Position numbers and translations under genes: made by a program. The notes under the pieces were generated by a model. It saw only the letters and a program-made list of their open reading frames with translations. It did not search any database and had not been told where the DNA came from. Below, piece by piece: positions 1 through 5,008 of a stretch of 5,084 nt of DNA. The stretch is from Actinomycetes bacterium (GTDB lineage Bacteria; Actinomycetota; Acidimicrobiia; Acidimicrobiales; Acidimicrobiaceae): positions 1-5,084 of the forward strand of contig JAKBSX010000295.1 of the NCBI GenBank assembly GCA_021844725.1. The letters run 5' to 3'. Every line of letters starts with the position of its first letter. Within the stretch, counting starts at the first letter, position 1.

Positions 1-1
1 A

Positions 2-370
2 TCTACAGGTCCCTCAGGAAAGGTCAAGCAAATTCCTAAACCTGCTTCCAAACAAGCTCAACCTCAAGACATTTCAACTCTTATTACGGCTGTGCTTCCA
101 TTGGCTGATCGCTATCTAAAACTCCATGAAACTGAGTTCAATTCTATCAAACAAAGAGACGAAATGGCAGGAAAACATAATAGAAAACTGACTTATGCAT
201 TACTCGTTTTCCTGGGGTTAATTATAGCCGCGATGACTGGTCTAACATTTGCAGGAAAGGTGACTGGAGAAGCACTGCTTTTCCTTATAGGCATCGTAGT
301 GGGTTATGTCATAAACATGGTCCAAGGTTTGATATACATGCCGTGGGAGAGCGAGCCTGGTAAAGATTGA
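2..370 (+). CDS. C-terminal part of a small two-helix membrane protein (5' end outside window)
   Basis: The frame is open from base 2 with no stop, so the gene begins left of the window. A GTG at 92 is an internal candidate start but has no ribosome binding site, and the residues before it read as normal protein (a Pro/Gln/Lys-rich linker). The visible part is 122 residues. A soluble stretch of about 60 residues, ending in a charged helix (KLHETEFNSIKQRDEMAGKH), comes first. Two hydrophobic segments follow at about residues 64-84 and 91-112, separated by a short turn, then a short polar tail ending EPGKD. A soluble N-terminus followed by a C-terminal helical hairpin recalls DUF2335-type small membrane proteins, but I cannot confirm that family. 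The stop lies 11 nt before the next ATG, so it probably shares an operon with the genes that follow. Function unknown; membrane location is well supported by composition. Confidence 0.8.
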   Translation, partial: STGPSGKVKQIPKPASKQAQPQDISTLITAVLPLADRYLKLHETEFNSIKQRDEMAGKHNRKLTYALLVFLGLIIAAMTGLTFAGKVTGEALLFLIGIVVGYVINMVQGLIYMPWESEPGKD

Positions 371-375
371 GGAGG
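371..375 (+). promoter_or_regulatory. Ribosome binding site GGAGG that favours ATG 382
   Basis: GGAGG lies directly after the TGA of the membrane-protein gene. The gap to ATG 382 is 6 nt, the usual distance. The gap to GTG 386, which opens the long frame, is 10 nt. The site therefore favours the ATG, whose frame stops after 14 codons; this is the main reason to suspect a frameshift just downstream. Confidence 0.6.
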
Positions 376-381
376 TGCGGG

Positions 382-426
382 ATGAGTGAGTGGAAGATTG
401 ATTGGCGCGGACCCCTTAGAAGTTGA
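382..426 (+). other. Short frame from the best start codon; probable 5' end of the next gene before a +1 shift at CCCC 412-415
   Basis: ATG 382 gives MSEWKIDWRGPLRS and then TGA. Its first 12 residues look like an ordinary protein start. If one C of the CCCC run at 412-415 is ignored, the frame passes straight into the long downstream frame as ...WRGPLEVESLAKLNYG, giving an 87-residue product ending at 646. The extra base could be a sequencing error, a real inactivating mutation or a programmed +1 shift. The sequence alone cannot separate these. A 14-codon leader peptide is a less attractive alternative. Confidence 0.5.
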
Positions 427-646
427 ATCGCTAGCGAAGTTAAATTATGGAATGGAAGGAATAAAGATGAAAGCTAGTGTGTACGATGCCGAAGGAACGA
501 TCGGAGAAGAAGGAGGGAAAGAACCAATAAACAAGCAACTTGACTTTGAATTCGAGCGTACCGGGAAGAGAGAGCGCGATAGTAAGGATAGTGAGGAAAG
601 AGGTGTCGGAGAGGCAACACTCGTAGCGACTGGAAAATGTCATTGA
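386..646 (+). CDS. Small charged hypothetical protein (86 aa as read; 87 aa from ATG 382 if frameshift corrected)
   Basis: As read without correction, the gene starts at GTG 386 and codes for 86 residues. I think the authentic start is ATG 382 with a one-base shift at 412-415. The shared part begins LEVESLAKLNYGMEGIKMKA and is rich in Glu, Lys, Arg and Gly. It contains two likely beta-strand stretches, IKMKASVYDAEGTI and GEATLVATGKC, on either side of a very charged middle (about residues 43-70). It has no membrane segment, no metal site and no family I recognise. Codon use (GGA, AGA, ATA) matches the neighbours, which supports it being a real gene. It sits between the membrane-protein gene and the 306-residue gene (gap 41 nt) in the same direction, so co-transcription is likely. 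Overlapping frames on the - strand are less convincing. Confidence 0.55.
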   Translation: MSGRLIGADPLEVESLAKLNYGMEGIKMKASVYDAEGTIGEEGGKEPINKQLDFEFERTGKRERDSKDSEERGVGEATLVATGKCH

Positions 647-674
647 GTTGACCGAACAGAGAAATAAAACATTT

Positions 675-680
675 GGAGGG
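675..680 (+). promoter_or_regulatory. Ribosome binding site GGAGGG deciding ATG 688
   Basis: GGAGGG stands 7 nt before ATG 688. A TTG at 673 is in frame further upstream, but it lies on the edge of this site, so using it would leave the gene without a ribosome binding site. The site therefore fixes the start at 688. Confidence 0.75.
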
Positions 681-687
681 TAAAATC

Positions 688-1608
688 ATGGTGTTTCATG
701 CACAACAAAGTGCCGGGAATGGTGGTAAGATATTAATTCAAGACGATCCCAAGCTTACGGTCAATAGCCGACTTCCGTTTTGTGTAATAGATTTGGAATT
801 GGCCATATCTATTGAGTTTGGCTCCTTACCGCAACCACCAAATGCGCGGCCCATTAATACCGTTTACAAAATTAAACAGTCCATCTTAGAAATCAATTTT
901 GGTGACGTACCTGTAGGTAATTCGATTTTATCATTTCAAGAAACAATCCCCCAGATGGTGTCGCAGGTGCACTACCAACTCCGTTTGCCGATGGAGGCTG
1001 TAAACTTCATAGAGTCAAAGAGAACTAACGACATTGATATTTTGCTCCATTTGACAGGTACCTATGAGGAAGTTCGTGTAGACAACCCAAATCAAGGAAC
1101 AGGTTCCTCAGGTTCTATACGCCTTTCTGGTCATTGGTCGTTTTCTCAGGCTAAGTGGGTAAAATTTCTTTCTGAAATTGGATACGGGGAAAAGTGGATA
1201 GTTGAGATTGACAGGCCGAAGCTTGAGGGATTTCATGAAATCAATGAGCACATACAGAAAGCAGGACAAAATTTGTTTGAGCATCACAAGGCCGACGATG
1301 CCATGAGGGACCTGCGAGCTGCATGGGACGCGTCAACACCTTATTTTGACAATTACAAAGTCAGGATGGACCAGCTCATTGACTCAGGTTCAAAAGCCGA
1401 GGAAAGTGAACCTTCAAAGTCTAAGAGGATAGGAGAAATTCAGAAATGGATAAAGAAATTTACTCAAATTGGCCCGCACAATCCAATTTACTCCGTTACG
1501 TTCGAAGATGCTTTGATGGCATATAGACTGACAGTATCCACGTTTTCTTACCTATCGGGATTTCTGGTAAGTTCTATTGAGGAAAACGAGAACGAAAATA
1601 AAGGGTGA
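688..1608 (+). CDS. Hypothetical protein, beta-rich N-terminus and helical C-terminus (306 aa)
   Basis: The protein has 306 residues from ATG 688. Residues 1-150 are dominated by alternating hydrophobic strands: the segment near KILIQDD, the segment near CVIDLELAISIEF, and a later one, IDILLHLTGTYEEVRV. A Gly/Ser turn at about 137-143 is followed by a strand ending HW. A conserved-looking block follows (about 157-180: WVKFLSEIGYGEKWIVEID). From about 183 to 297 the chain is helical, split by a Lys/Ser/Glu-rich linker near 234-248, and ends in an amphipathic helix (DALMAYRLTVSTFSYLSGFL) and an acidic tail. The helical part might be a HEPN-like bundle, but no RxxxxH catalytic motif is visible, so I do not claim RNase activity. 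It is soluble, with no signal peptide. The next gene begins 7 nt after its stop, so the two are probably translated together. Function not recognised. Confidence 0.8.
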   Translation: MVFHAQQSAGNGGKILIQDDPKLTVNSRLPFCVIDLELAISIEFGSLPQPPNARPINTVYKIKQSILEINFGDVPVGNSILSFQETIPQMVSQVHYQLRLPMEAVNFIESKRTNDIDILLHLTGTYEEVRVDNPNQGTGSSGSIRLSGHWSFSQAKWVKFLSEIGYGEKWIVEIDRPKLEGFHEINEHIQKAGQNLFEHHKADDAMRDLRAAWDASTPYFDNYKVRMDQLIDSGSKAEESEPSKSKRIGEIQKWIKKFTQIGPHNPIYSVTFEDALMAYRLTVSTFSYLSGFLVSSIEENENENKG

Positions 1609-1615
1609 AAAAGCA

Positions 1616-1771
1616 ATGCAATTCAAGCTCAAGATTAAAATTGAGAGAGAAGACTGCGACTCCTGCAGATTCCGATCGGAAACACTCGGCGATATGTTCA
1701 AGAGGATGAATGTGAAGGAAGTCCTATTCTTCATGAAGCGTGAGTTGACTGAAGAGGGGCAAACACTTTAA
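1616..1771 (+). CDS. Small CxxC-containing hypothetical protein (51 aa)
   Basis: This short frame starts at ATG 1616. Its ribosome binding site, GGGTGA, covers the stop codon of the previous gene (1603-1608), an arrangement typical of translational coupling. In-frame ATG 1577 lies inside the previous gene and has no such site. The product begins with a strand-like MQFKLKIKI and then has EDCDSCRF, a single CxxC pair at residues 14 and 17. A predicted helix (GDMFKRMNVKEVLFFMKREL) and a short acidic tail follow. One CxxC could bind metal only as a dimer or with partner ligands, or could be a redox pair. With position and coupling as the main support, I judge it likely to be translated. No family recognised; it may be an accessory subunit of the 306-residue protein. 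Confidence 0.6.
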   Translation: MQFKLKIKIEREDCDSCRFRSETLGDMFKRMNVKEVLFFMKRELTEEGQTL

Positions 1772-1836
1772 GAACTCCACAATGGAAAAGCGAGAGGAAC
1801 CCGGAAATATGGATTACAAAAGGTGAAATTTGAAAC

Positions 1837-2352
1837 ATGCCGGAAATAATTTTTACGGACACTCAGATTGAGAGTTTCATCCAGGAGCCAAAGTCGCCTA
1901 ATTCCGACATATCCACACTCCAAACACGGATGAAGTACAAACAGGGTCATAAAGAAAACCAATTGGAACTTCAGGGTCAGAAAGGCTCGCGCTTCACGTT
2001 AATATTGAGACAAAGTGAGCATAACCAGTTAGACTTCAGTGTGATACTCGGTTGCTTGATTCCAGGCACAAACAAAGTATTTCGTCTCAGGAGATACAAC
2101 GGTAATGGCCATGTGCACTCAAATAAAATAGAAAAGACGAGAATCATATATAAATTTCACATACATTACGCAACAGAGAGATACCAGATGAGGGGATTCT
2201 TTGAGGATGGATATGCAGAGGCAACAACTAAGTATGCTACGCTCACGCAGGCGATTCAAGTCGCGAAACTGGAGTGTGGCGTAATTTACCAAGGAGACAC
2301 CGCCACTCTAGAAAGTTTTTTCGGGCCTGACAAACATGAGGGTAATTTATGA
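1837..2352 (+). CDS. DUF6978-like protein with conserved histidine block (171 aa)
   Basis: ATG 1837 is preceded by AGGTGA at 1821-1826. The first 50 residues are polar. The core then shows strands (RFTLILRQ, DFSVILGCL) followed by a striking block: RLRRYNGNGHVHSN at 83-96 and FHIHYATERYQ at 107-117, then GFFEDGYAEATTKYATLTQA at 120-139. The His, Arg, Asn and Tyr residues in this block look like conserved family signatures and could form a metal or nucleic-acid binding site. From memory the pattern resembles the uncharacterised DUF6978 family, but the name is tentative. The stop overlaps the ATG of the next gene (ATGA, 2349-2352), so the two proteins are almost certainly made together and may form a complex. 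No signal peptide or membrane segment. A 65-nt gap separates it from the CxxC gene, so it could also belong to a separate transcript. Confidence 0.85.
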   Translation: MPEIIFTDTQIESFIQEPKSPNSDISTLQTRMKYKQGHKENQLELQGQKGSRFTLILRQSEHNQLDFSVILGCLIPGTNKVFRLRRYNGNGHVHSNKIEKTRIIYKFHIHYATERYQMRGFFEDGYAEATTKYATLTQAIQVAKLECGVIYQGDTATLESFFGPDKHEGNL

Positions 2353-3122
2353 CCGTTCAAATCGATATAGAGAAATCGTTCCGTGAAAAAGTCTGCGAAG
2401 AAGTGAATTTGATTTCGCATGGCGTCAATAGGTACCTTGTTGAAACGCCTTACATTTTCGGCGATGGGGATGCTTTTGTAATCGTCCTTAAGAAGCAAGG
2501 CAACAAGTGGATATTAACTGATGAAGGACACACCTTCATGCACCTTAGCTATTTCTTGGACATAGACGACATTTCCGAAGGAACAAGGGGTAAGATTGTT
2601 GAGAGCACCCTTTCTGCGTTTCAAGTTGAAGAGAGAGGCGGGCAGCTCATTACTGAAATCGAAGGCAACGATTTTGGAAACAGCCTCTATGATTTCGTTC
2701 AAGCTGTTATGAAGATATCCGACGTCACTTTTCTTTCCAGGGAGAGAGTAAAATCGACATTCTTTGAAGATTTTAAGAAGTTTATCTCAGAAACAATACC
2801 GAAGGAAAATCTGGAATTTTTTTGGCATCACCAGGAGCTTGACAAGGAGGAAAAATATGTAGTTGACTGTAAAGTAGAGTCGAATGGGAGCCCAATCTTT
2901 GTATTCGCCCTTACGAACGATGATAAAGTCAGAGATGCGAACATCATCATTCAACAATACCGGCGATGGAATCAGAAATTCACTTCTCTGGCTATTTTTG
3001 AGAAACAGGAAGATATAAACAGACGTGTGCTAGCGAGATTTACAGATGTCTGCGACAGGCAGTTTTCATCACTAGAAGGAAATAAGAACAATATCAAGAG
3101 CTTTCTTATCCCTAATAGGTAA
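2349..3122 (+). CDS. DUF1828 (plus DUF1829-like C-terminus) domain protein (257 aa)
   Basis: The start ATG overlaps the upstream TGA by 4 nt and has GAGGGT at 2338-2343 as its ribosome binding site. Residues 1-125 fit the DUF1828 pattern: an N-terminal helix, a strand, then DGDAFVIVLKKQGNKWILTD (39-58) with the characteristic D-G-D and L-T-D-E-G (56-60), and helices through FVQAVMKISDV. Residues 135-257 form a second domain: a helix with FFEDFKKFISETIPKENLEF, then EKYVVDCKV, PIFVFALTNDDKV, and a mixed alpha/beta end (TSLAIFEKQEDINRRVLARF). This matches the place and rough look of DUF1829. The strand pair YVVDCKV/PIFVFAL recalls the core of PD-(D/E)xK folds, but a full catalytic set is not visible, so nuclease activity is only a speculation. 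DUF1828 proteins are uncharacterised and are found in phage, defence and plasmid contexts. The tight coupling to the 171-residue gene suggests a two-component system. Confidence 0.85.
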   Translation: MTVQIDIEKSFREKVCEEVNLISHGVNRYLVETPYIFGDGDAFVIVLKKQGNKWILTDEGHTFMHLSYFLDIDDISEGTRGKIVESTLSAFQVEERGGQLITEIEGNDFGNSLYDFVQAVMKISDVTFLSRERVKSTFFEDFKKFISETIPKENLEFFWHHQELDKEEKYVVDCKVESNGSPIFVFALTNDDKVRDANIIIQQYRRWNQKFTSLAIFEKQEDINRRVLARFTDVCDRQFSSLEGNKNNIKSFLIPNR

Positions 3123-3334
3123 TATTCATTATATTTGAACGGCACATATTCCCTCAGTTCATGCCCGCATTCATCGCAATGCGCCATTTGTTCGTCGACA
3201 GTGTCGGGTCCACGGGCTCAGAAACAATGTATCACATCTGCGCACATGTTGCACATGATGAAGGGGAAAATGGTGAAACTCTCGATGATTTCCAATTCCA
3301 GTAAAACAGCTACAATTTTGCCCACTTTCCTCAT
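3122..3334 (-). pseudogene. Zinc-ribbon-like gene interrupted by an in-frame TGA
   Basis: Read on the - strand from ATG 3334, the frame gives 38 residues starting MRKVGKIVAVLLELEIIESF and ending in MCNMCADVIHCF. It meets TGA at 3220-3218, then continues in the same frame as ARGPDTVDEQMAHCDECGHE, LREYVPFKYNEYY. The two knuckles CNMC and CDEC, about 24 positions apart, with a CGHEL ending, are typical of a four-cysteine zinc ribbon. Third-position choice looks coding on both sides of the stop. TGA ends at least six other genes here, so it is a true stop codon, and the gene appears dead by one base change (for example from TGG or CGA). The frame runs on to 2972 inside the 3' end of the DUF1828 gene, so the original C-terminus is unclear. 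The + strand frame at 3135-3356 is its shadow. A readthrough product or two short peptides remain possible. Confidence 0.5.
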
Positions 3335-3458
3335 GGCTTCTCATGCGTGGTTATAGACGTTTCCGCTTATCGTTTTGAGTCTTGACCGGAAAAATAACGG
3401 CAAAGACAAATCGCATTTCTGAAATCGATTGTATGCACAACTATCATCGCATAAGACC

Positions 3459-3484
3459 ATGTGCTGCATAGGCCGCATGCACAT
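3459..3484. repeat. Inverted repeat ATGTGC ... GCACAT
   Basis: ATGTGC at 3459-3464 and GCACAT at 3479-3484 are perfectly complementary with a 14-nt loop. A second copy of GCACA at 3435-3439 could pair with the same TGTGC, giving two exclusive folds. It may be part of a structured RNA or a protein site; with only 6 bp, chance is not excluded. Confidence 0.35.
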
Positions 3485-3496
3485 TGAAAGACCCGA

Positions 3497-3523
3497 AGGA
3501 CAGGAAGTGTGTCCTGGCACAGG
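3497..3523. repeat. Overlapping inverted repeats AGGACA/TGTCCT and CCTG/CAGG
   Basis: AGGACA (3497-3502) pairs with TGTCCT (3510-3515) across a 7-nt loop. CCTG (3513-3516) can instead pair with CAGG (3520-3523) across GCA. The two hairpins share bases, so only one can form at a time. No T-run follows, so it is not a classical intrinsic terminator. Confidence 0.3.
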
Positions 3524-3537
3524 TGAAAAGGCAGACT

Positions 3538-3550
3538 GACACAATGTGTC
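3538..3550. repeat. Palindrome GACACA-A-TGTGTC
   Basis: A perfect 6+6 inverted repeat with a single central base, placed 11-23 nt upstream of the TATA-like box. Short dyads with an odd centre are typical of dimeric repressor or activator sites. No regulator gene specific to it is identified in the window. Confidence 0.4.
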
Positions 3551-3553
3551 GCA

Positions 3554-3567
3554 CAAGACGTATATAT
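3554..3567 (+). promoter_or_regulatory. Candidate archaeal promoter (BRE/TATA) of the methyltransferase gene
   Basis: TATATAT at 3561-3567 is preceded by the purine-rich CAAGA at 3554-3558, which could serve as a BRE. Transcription would start about 26 nt downstream, near 3590, giving a leader of about 45 nt that contains the strong GGAGG at 3624-3628. If the host is bacterial, TATAAC at 3581-3586 could act as a -10 box instead. Confidence 0.4.
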
Positions 3568-3585
3568 GCAAACGTTATTGTATAA

Positions 3586-3610
3586 CACGTCATAATACGT
3601 CACGTCATAA
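3586..3610 (+). repeat. Direct repeat CACGTCATAA, two copies 15 bp apart
   Basis: Identical 10-mers lie at 3586-3595 and 3601-3610, separated by TACGT, which is itself a partial copy. They straddle the predicted transcription start of the methyltransferase gene, where a bound protein would block initiation. This makes them a candidate operator; the repeats also carry part of the ACGT cluster. Confidence 0.5.
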
Positions 3611-3634
3611 ATTATTTGGTCAAGGAGGGGACGA

Positions 3635-4477
3635 ATGTATCAAGCATCATTGAGAGCAACGGGTGAGGCTGACATTGATCGAGTTTATATCGATACAAAG
3701 GCCGATTGGCTCCCAACAAACAGAGTCTGTGGTTGCCCCGAAGGGAGGCTGAATTGCCTGAGTAGGAGAGAAACTTTTGAATTGGGTTCGACTGTCTTGA
3801 ATATCAAGAGAAGGCACAGATGGAAGGAGAGACACTCCGCAAGATTCATTCCCGAGCTACCGGAGCGGTACATAAAGCTTTTTTCACACGCAGGTGACAC
3901 AGTACTAGATCCATTCTGCGGCTCCGGGACCACAAATGTAGTGGCAAAGGAACTGGGAAGAAATAGCGTTGGAATAGACGTCAATCCCTATTCAGCCAAG
4001 ATGTCATTTGACAGGGTCGGAAAGACCGGCTCATCCTACAAGACCATCCATAGTATTTTTACAGGCGATGCGAGAAATGTCTTGGGATTATTGCCCAATA
4101 AATCGATTGATTTGATTGTCACATCTCCGCCATATCTGGATGTCGTAGACTATGGCCATGACGACACGGCCCAGCTGGGTAACATAGGCAATTATCAGGA
4201 GTTCATAGATGCCATGGCCGAATCGTTCGAGCAGGCGTATCGAGTTTTGAAAGATGGTAAGTACATGGTCGTGAATACTCAGGACCTTTACAAGAAAACA
4301 GTCAAAGCTCCCTTGCACAGCGATTACATCAACATATGCAAAGACATTGGCTTTGAACTCAACAACATCAACATCTACATATTGAACTACAGTAACGGAG
4401 GCAGGCTTGTCTTCGGTTATCCATTAACCTACTACCCCAAGAATGACCATGAATTTAATCTGATTTTCAAGAAGTGA
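3635..4477 (+). CDS. Site-specific DNA amino-methyltransferase, probably N4-cytosine (280 aa)
   Basis: Transfers methyl from S-adenosylmethionine to an exocyclic amino group in DNA. ATG 3635 follows GGAGG by 6 nt. Residues 66-90 (KERHSARFIPELPERYIKLF, then the GDTVL lead-in) form motif X; DPFCGSGTT at 92-100 is motif I, the methyl-donor loop. GIDVNP at 113-118 holds the motif II acidic residue. TSPPY at 163-167 is motif IV, the catalytic loop. SPPY rather than DPPY or NPPY favours N4-cytosine over N6-adenine, by family experience. Motif order is I before IV, and only about 113 residues follow IV, so there is no large target-recognition domain. The N-terminus has a Cys-containing stretch (VCGCPEGRLNCLSRRE, Cys 32, 34, 41) that might help recognise DNA or bind metal. 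No restriction endonuclease gene is adjacent, so it is probably an orphan enzyme or half of a system that extends elsewhere. The target sequence cannot be read from the protein. Confidence 0.93.
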   Translation: MYQASLRATGEADIDRVYIDTKADWLPTNRVCGCPEGRLNCLSRRETFELGSTVLNIKRRHRWKERHSARFIPELPERYIKLFSHAGDTVLDPFCGSGTTNVVAKELGRNSVGIDVNPYSAKMSFDRVGKTGSSYKTIHSIFTGDARNVLGLLPNKSIDLIVTSPPYLDVVDYGHDDTAQLGNIGNYQEFIDAMAESFEQAYRVLKDGKYMVVNTQDLYKKTVKAPLHSDYINICKDIGFELNNINIYILNYSNGGRLVFGYPLTYYPKNDHEFNLIFKK

Positions 4478-4514
4478 CGTTTTCCGCTGGCTTCAGTGTG
4501 GGCATGCTAAGTCA

Positions 4515-4529
4515 GAAAGCTAAATATTG
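4515..4529 (+). promoter_or_regulatory. Candidate TATA box with BRE for the 118-residue gene
   Basis: CTAAATATTG at 4520-4529, with purine-rich GAAAGC before it, is centred about 27 nt before GTG 4552. That is the usual distance from an archaeal TATA box to the transcription start, so the mRNA could begin at or next to the start codon. It gives this gene its own promoter, independent of the methyltransferase. Confidence 0.4.
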
Positions 4530-4551
4530 TGTAATTGTGTTTGCCTATTGA

Positions 4552-4908
4552 GTGGTGAAAATGACTTCGATAACTATCGACGGCATAGAAGGGCAGCTTG
4601 AAAAGAGAGTTAATAACGATGGGAATGTCAATGTGGCCGAGTGGAAGGGCAGGGATGTAATCGTCCTTCTGAAACCAAGGACATACGGTCAATTCGACAA
4701 TGCTGAACTAAAAGCAAGAGTATTCGACACAACTCGGGAATTCACGAAGGATGATTTGCTGTTGGAAATAGAGAAGGAATTGCATTTGGATGCCGATCTA
4801 ACTGGTTACAACGACACAGATGGCACAATAGACAAAACCGCCCTATCGACAATACTGTTAGGCATAAGGCGCCTTAAGGAGAATTCGATTCCAAGATCAG
4901 ATGATTGA
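4552..4908 (+). CDS. Hypothetical protein with AbrB/DUF2080-like N-terminus (118 aa)
   Basis: Three in-frame starts are possible: GTG 4552, GTG 4555 and ATG 4561. No ribosome binding site precedes 4552. GGTGA at 4554-4558 is too close to ATG 4561 (2 nt) to work well. A TATA-like box 27 nt upstream suggests leaderless translation from one of the GTGs. Residues 5-43 (ITIDGIEGQLEKRVNN, then VAEWKGRDVIVLLKPR) read as a small strand domain like the swapped-hairpin AbrB or transposon-linked DUF2080 proteins, in which a strand, a turn and a GKxVxVxL strand recur. That is a resemblance only. Residues 60-118 are acidic and helical (FTKDDLLLEIEKELHLDADL), with a second helix near 93-109. No membrane segment. 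It could be a DNA-binding regulator or antitoxin-like protein; no toxin partner is seen within the window. Confidence 0.75.
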   Translation: MVKMTSITIDGIEGQLEKRVNNDGNVNVAEWKGRDVIVLLKPRTYGQFDNAELKARVFDTTREFTKDDLLLEIEKELHLDADLTGYNDTDGTIDKTALSTILLGIRRLKENSIPRSDD

Positions 4909-5008
4909 AGGTGTAGAACACGCCTTCGGATCGCTATCGCCTATGTGCCTCTACTCGTCAAATCGCATGTGTAATTGGCGGTTAAGGCTGATAACTCGGC
5001 ACTTTTCG

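Larger units (their letters stand above)
3335..3634 (+). other. Non-coding region before the methyltransferase gene
   Basis: No convincing gene lies in these 300 bases. Two Cys-rich - strand frames overlap here (within 3341-3603) but have no ribosome binding site and no family-like motif. What the region does hold is several short inverted repeats (3459-3550), a TATA-like box (3561-3567), a 10-bp direct repeat and five ACGT tetramers (3558-3605). No tRNA-like or CRISPR-like structure is seen. It may be a divergent regulatory region between the broken zinc-ribbon gene and the methyltransferase gene. Confidence 0.55.

Noticed and set aside
440..689. Two - strand frames opposite the small charged gene
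   Set aside because: Their composition is Leu/Ser/Phe-rich as expected from reading Glu/Lys/Arg codons backwards, and neither has a ribosome binding site.
688..1608. HEPN ribonuclease assignment for the 306-residue protein
   Set aside because: The C-terminal part is helical, but the RxxxxH type catalytic motif is missing, so the claim cannot be supported.
1782..1826. 14-codon frame (MEKREEPGNMDYKR) before the 171-residue gene
   Set aside because: No ribosome binding site precedes it. Although its stop falls in the AGGTGA of the next gene, its length could easily be chance.
3135..3356. + strand frame of 73 codons with several cysteines
   Set aside because: It starts at TTG without a ribosome binding site and lies over the more gene-like zinc-ribbon frame on the - strand, of which it is the mirror.
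3341..3603. Two overlapping Cys-rich - strand frames
   Set aside because: There is no ribosome binding site, the cysteines are not spaced as a known motif, and the frames cross the hairpins and promoter-like elements.
3123..3634. CRISPR array or tRNA in the long non-coding stretch
   Set aside because: No regularly spaced repeats of 20 bases or more and no tRNA-like arms were seen; repeats here are 10 bp or shorter.
4907..4927. Hairpin GAAGGTGT / ACA-CG-CCTTC at the stop of the 118-residue gene, considered as a terminator
   Set aside because: The stem has a 2-nt bulge and no T-run follows, so I do not call it a terminator.
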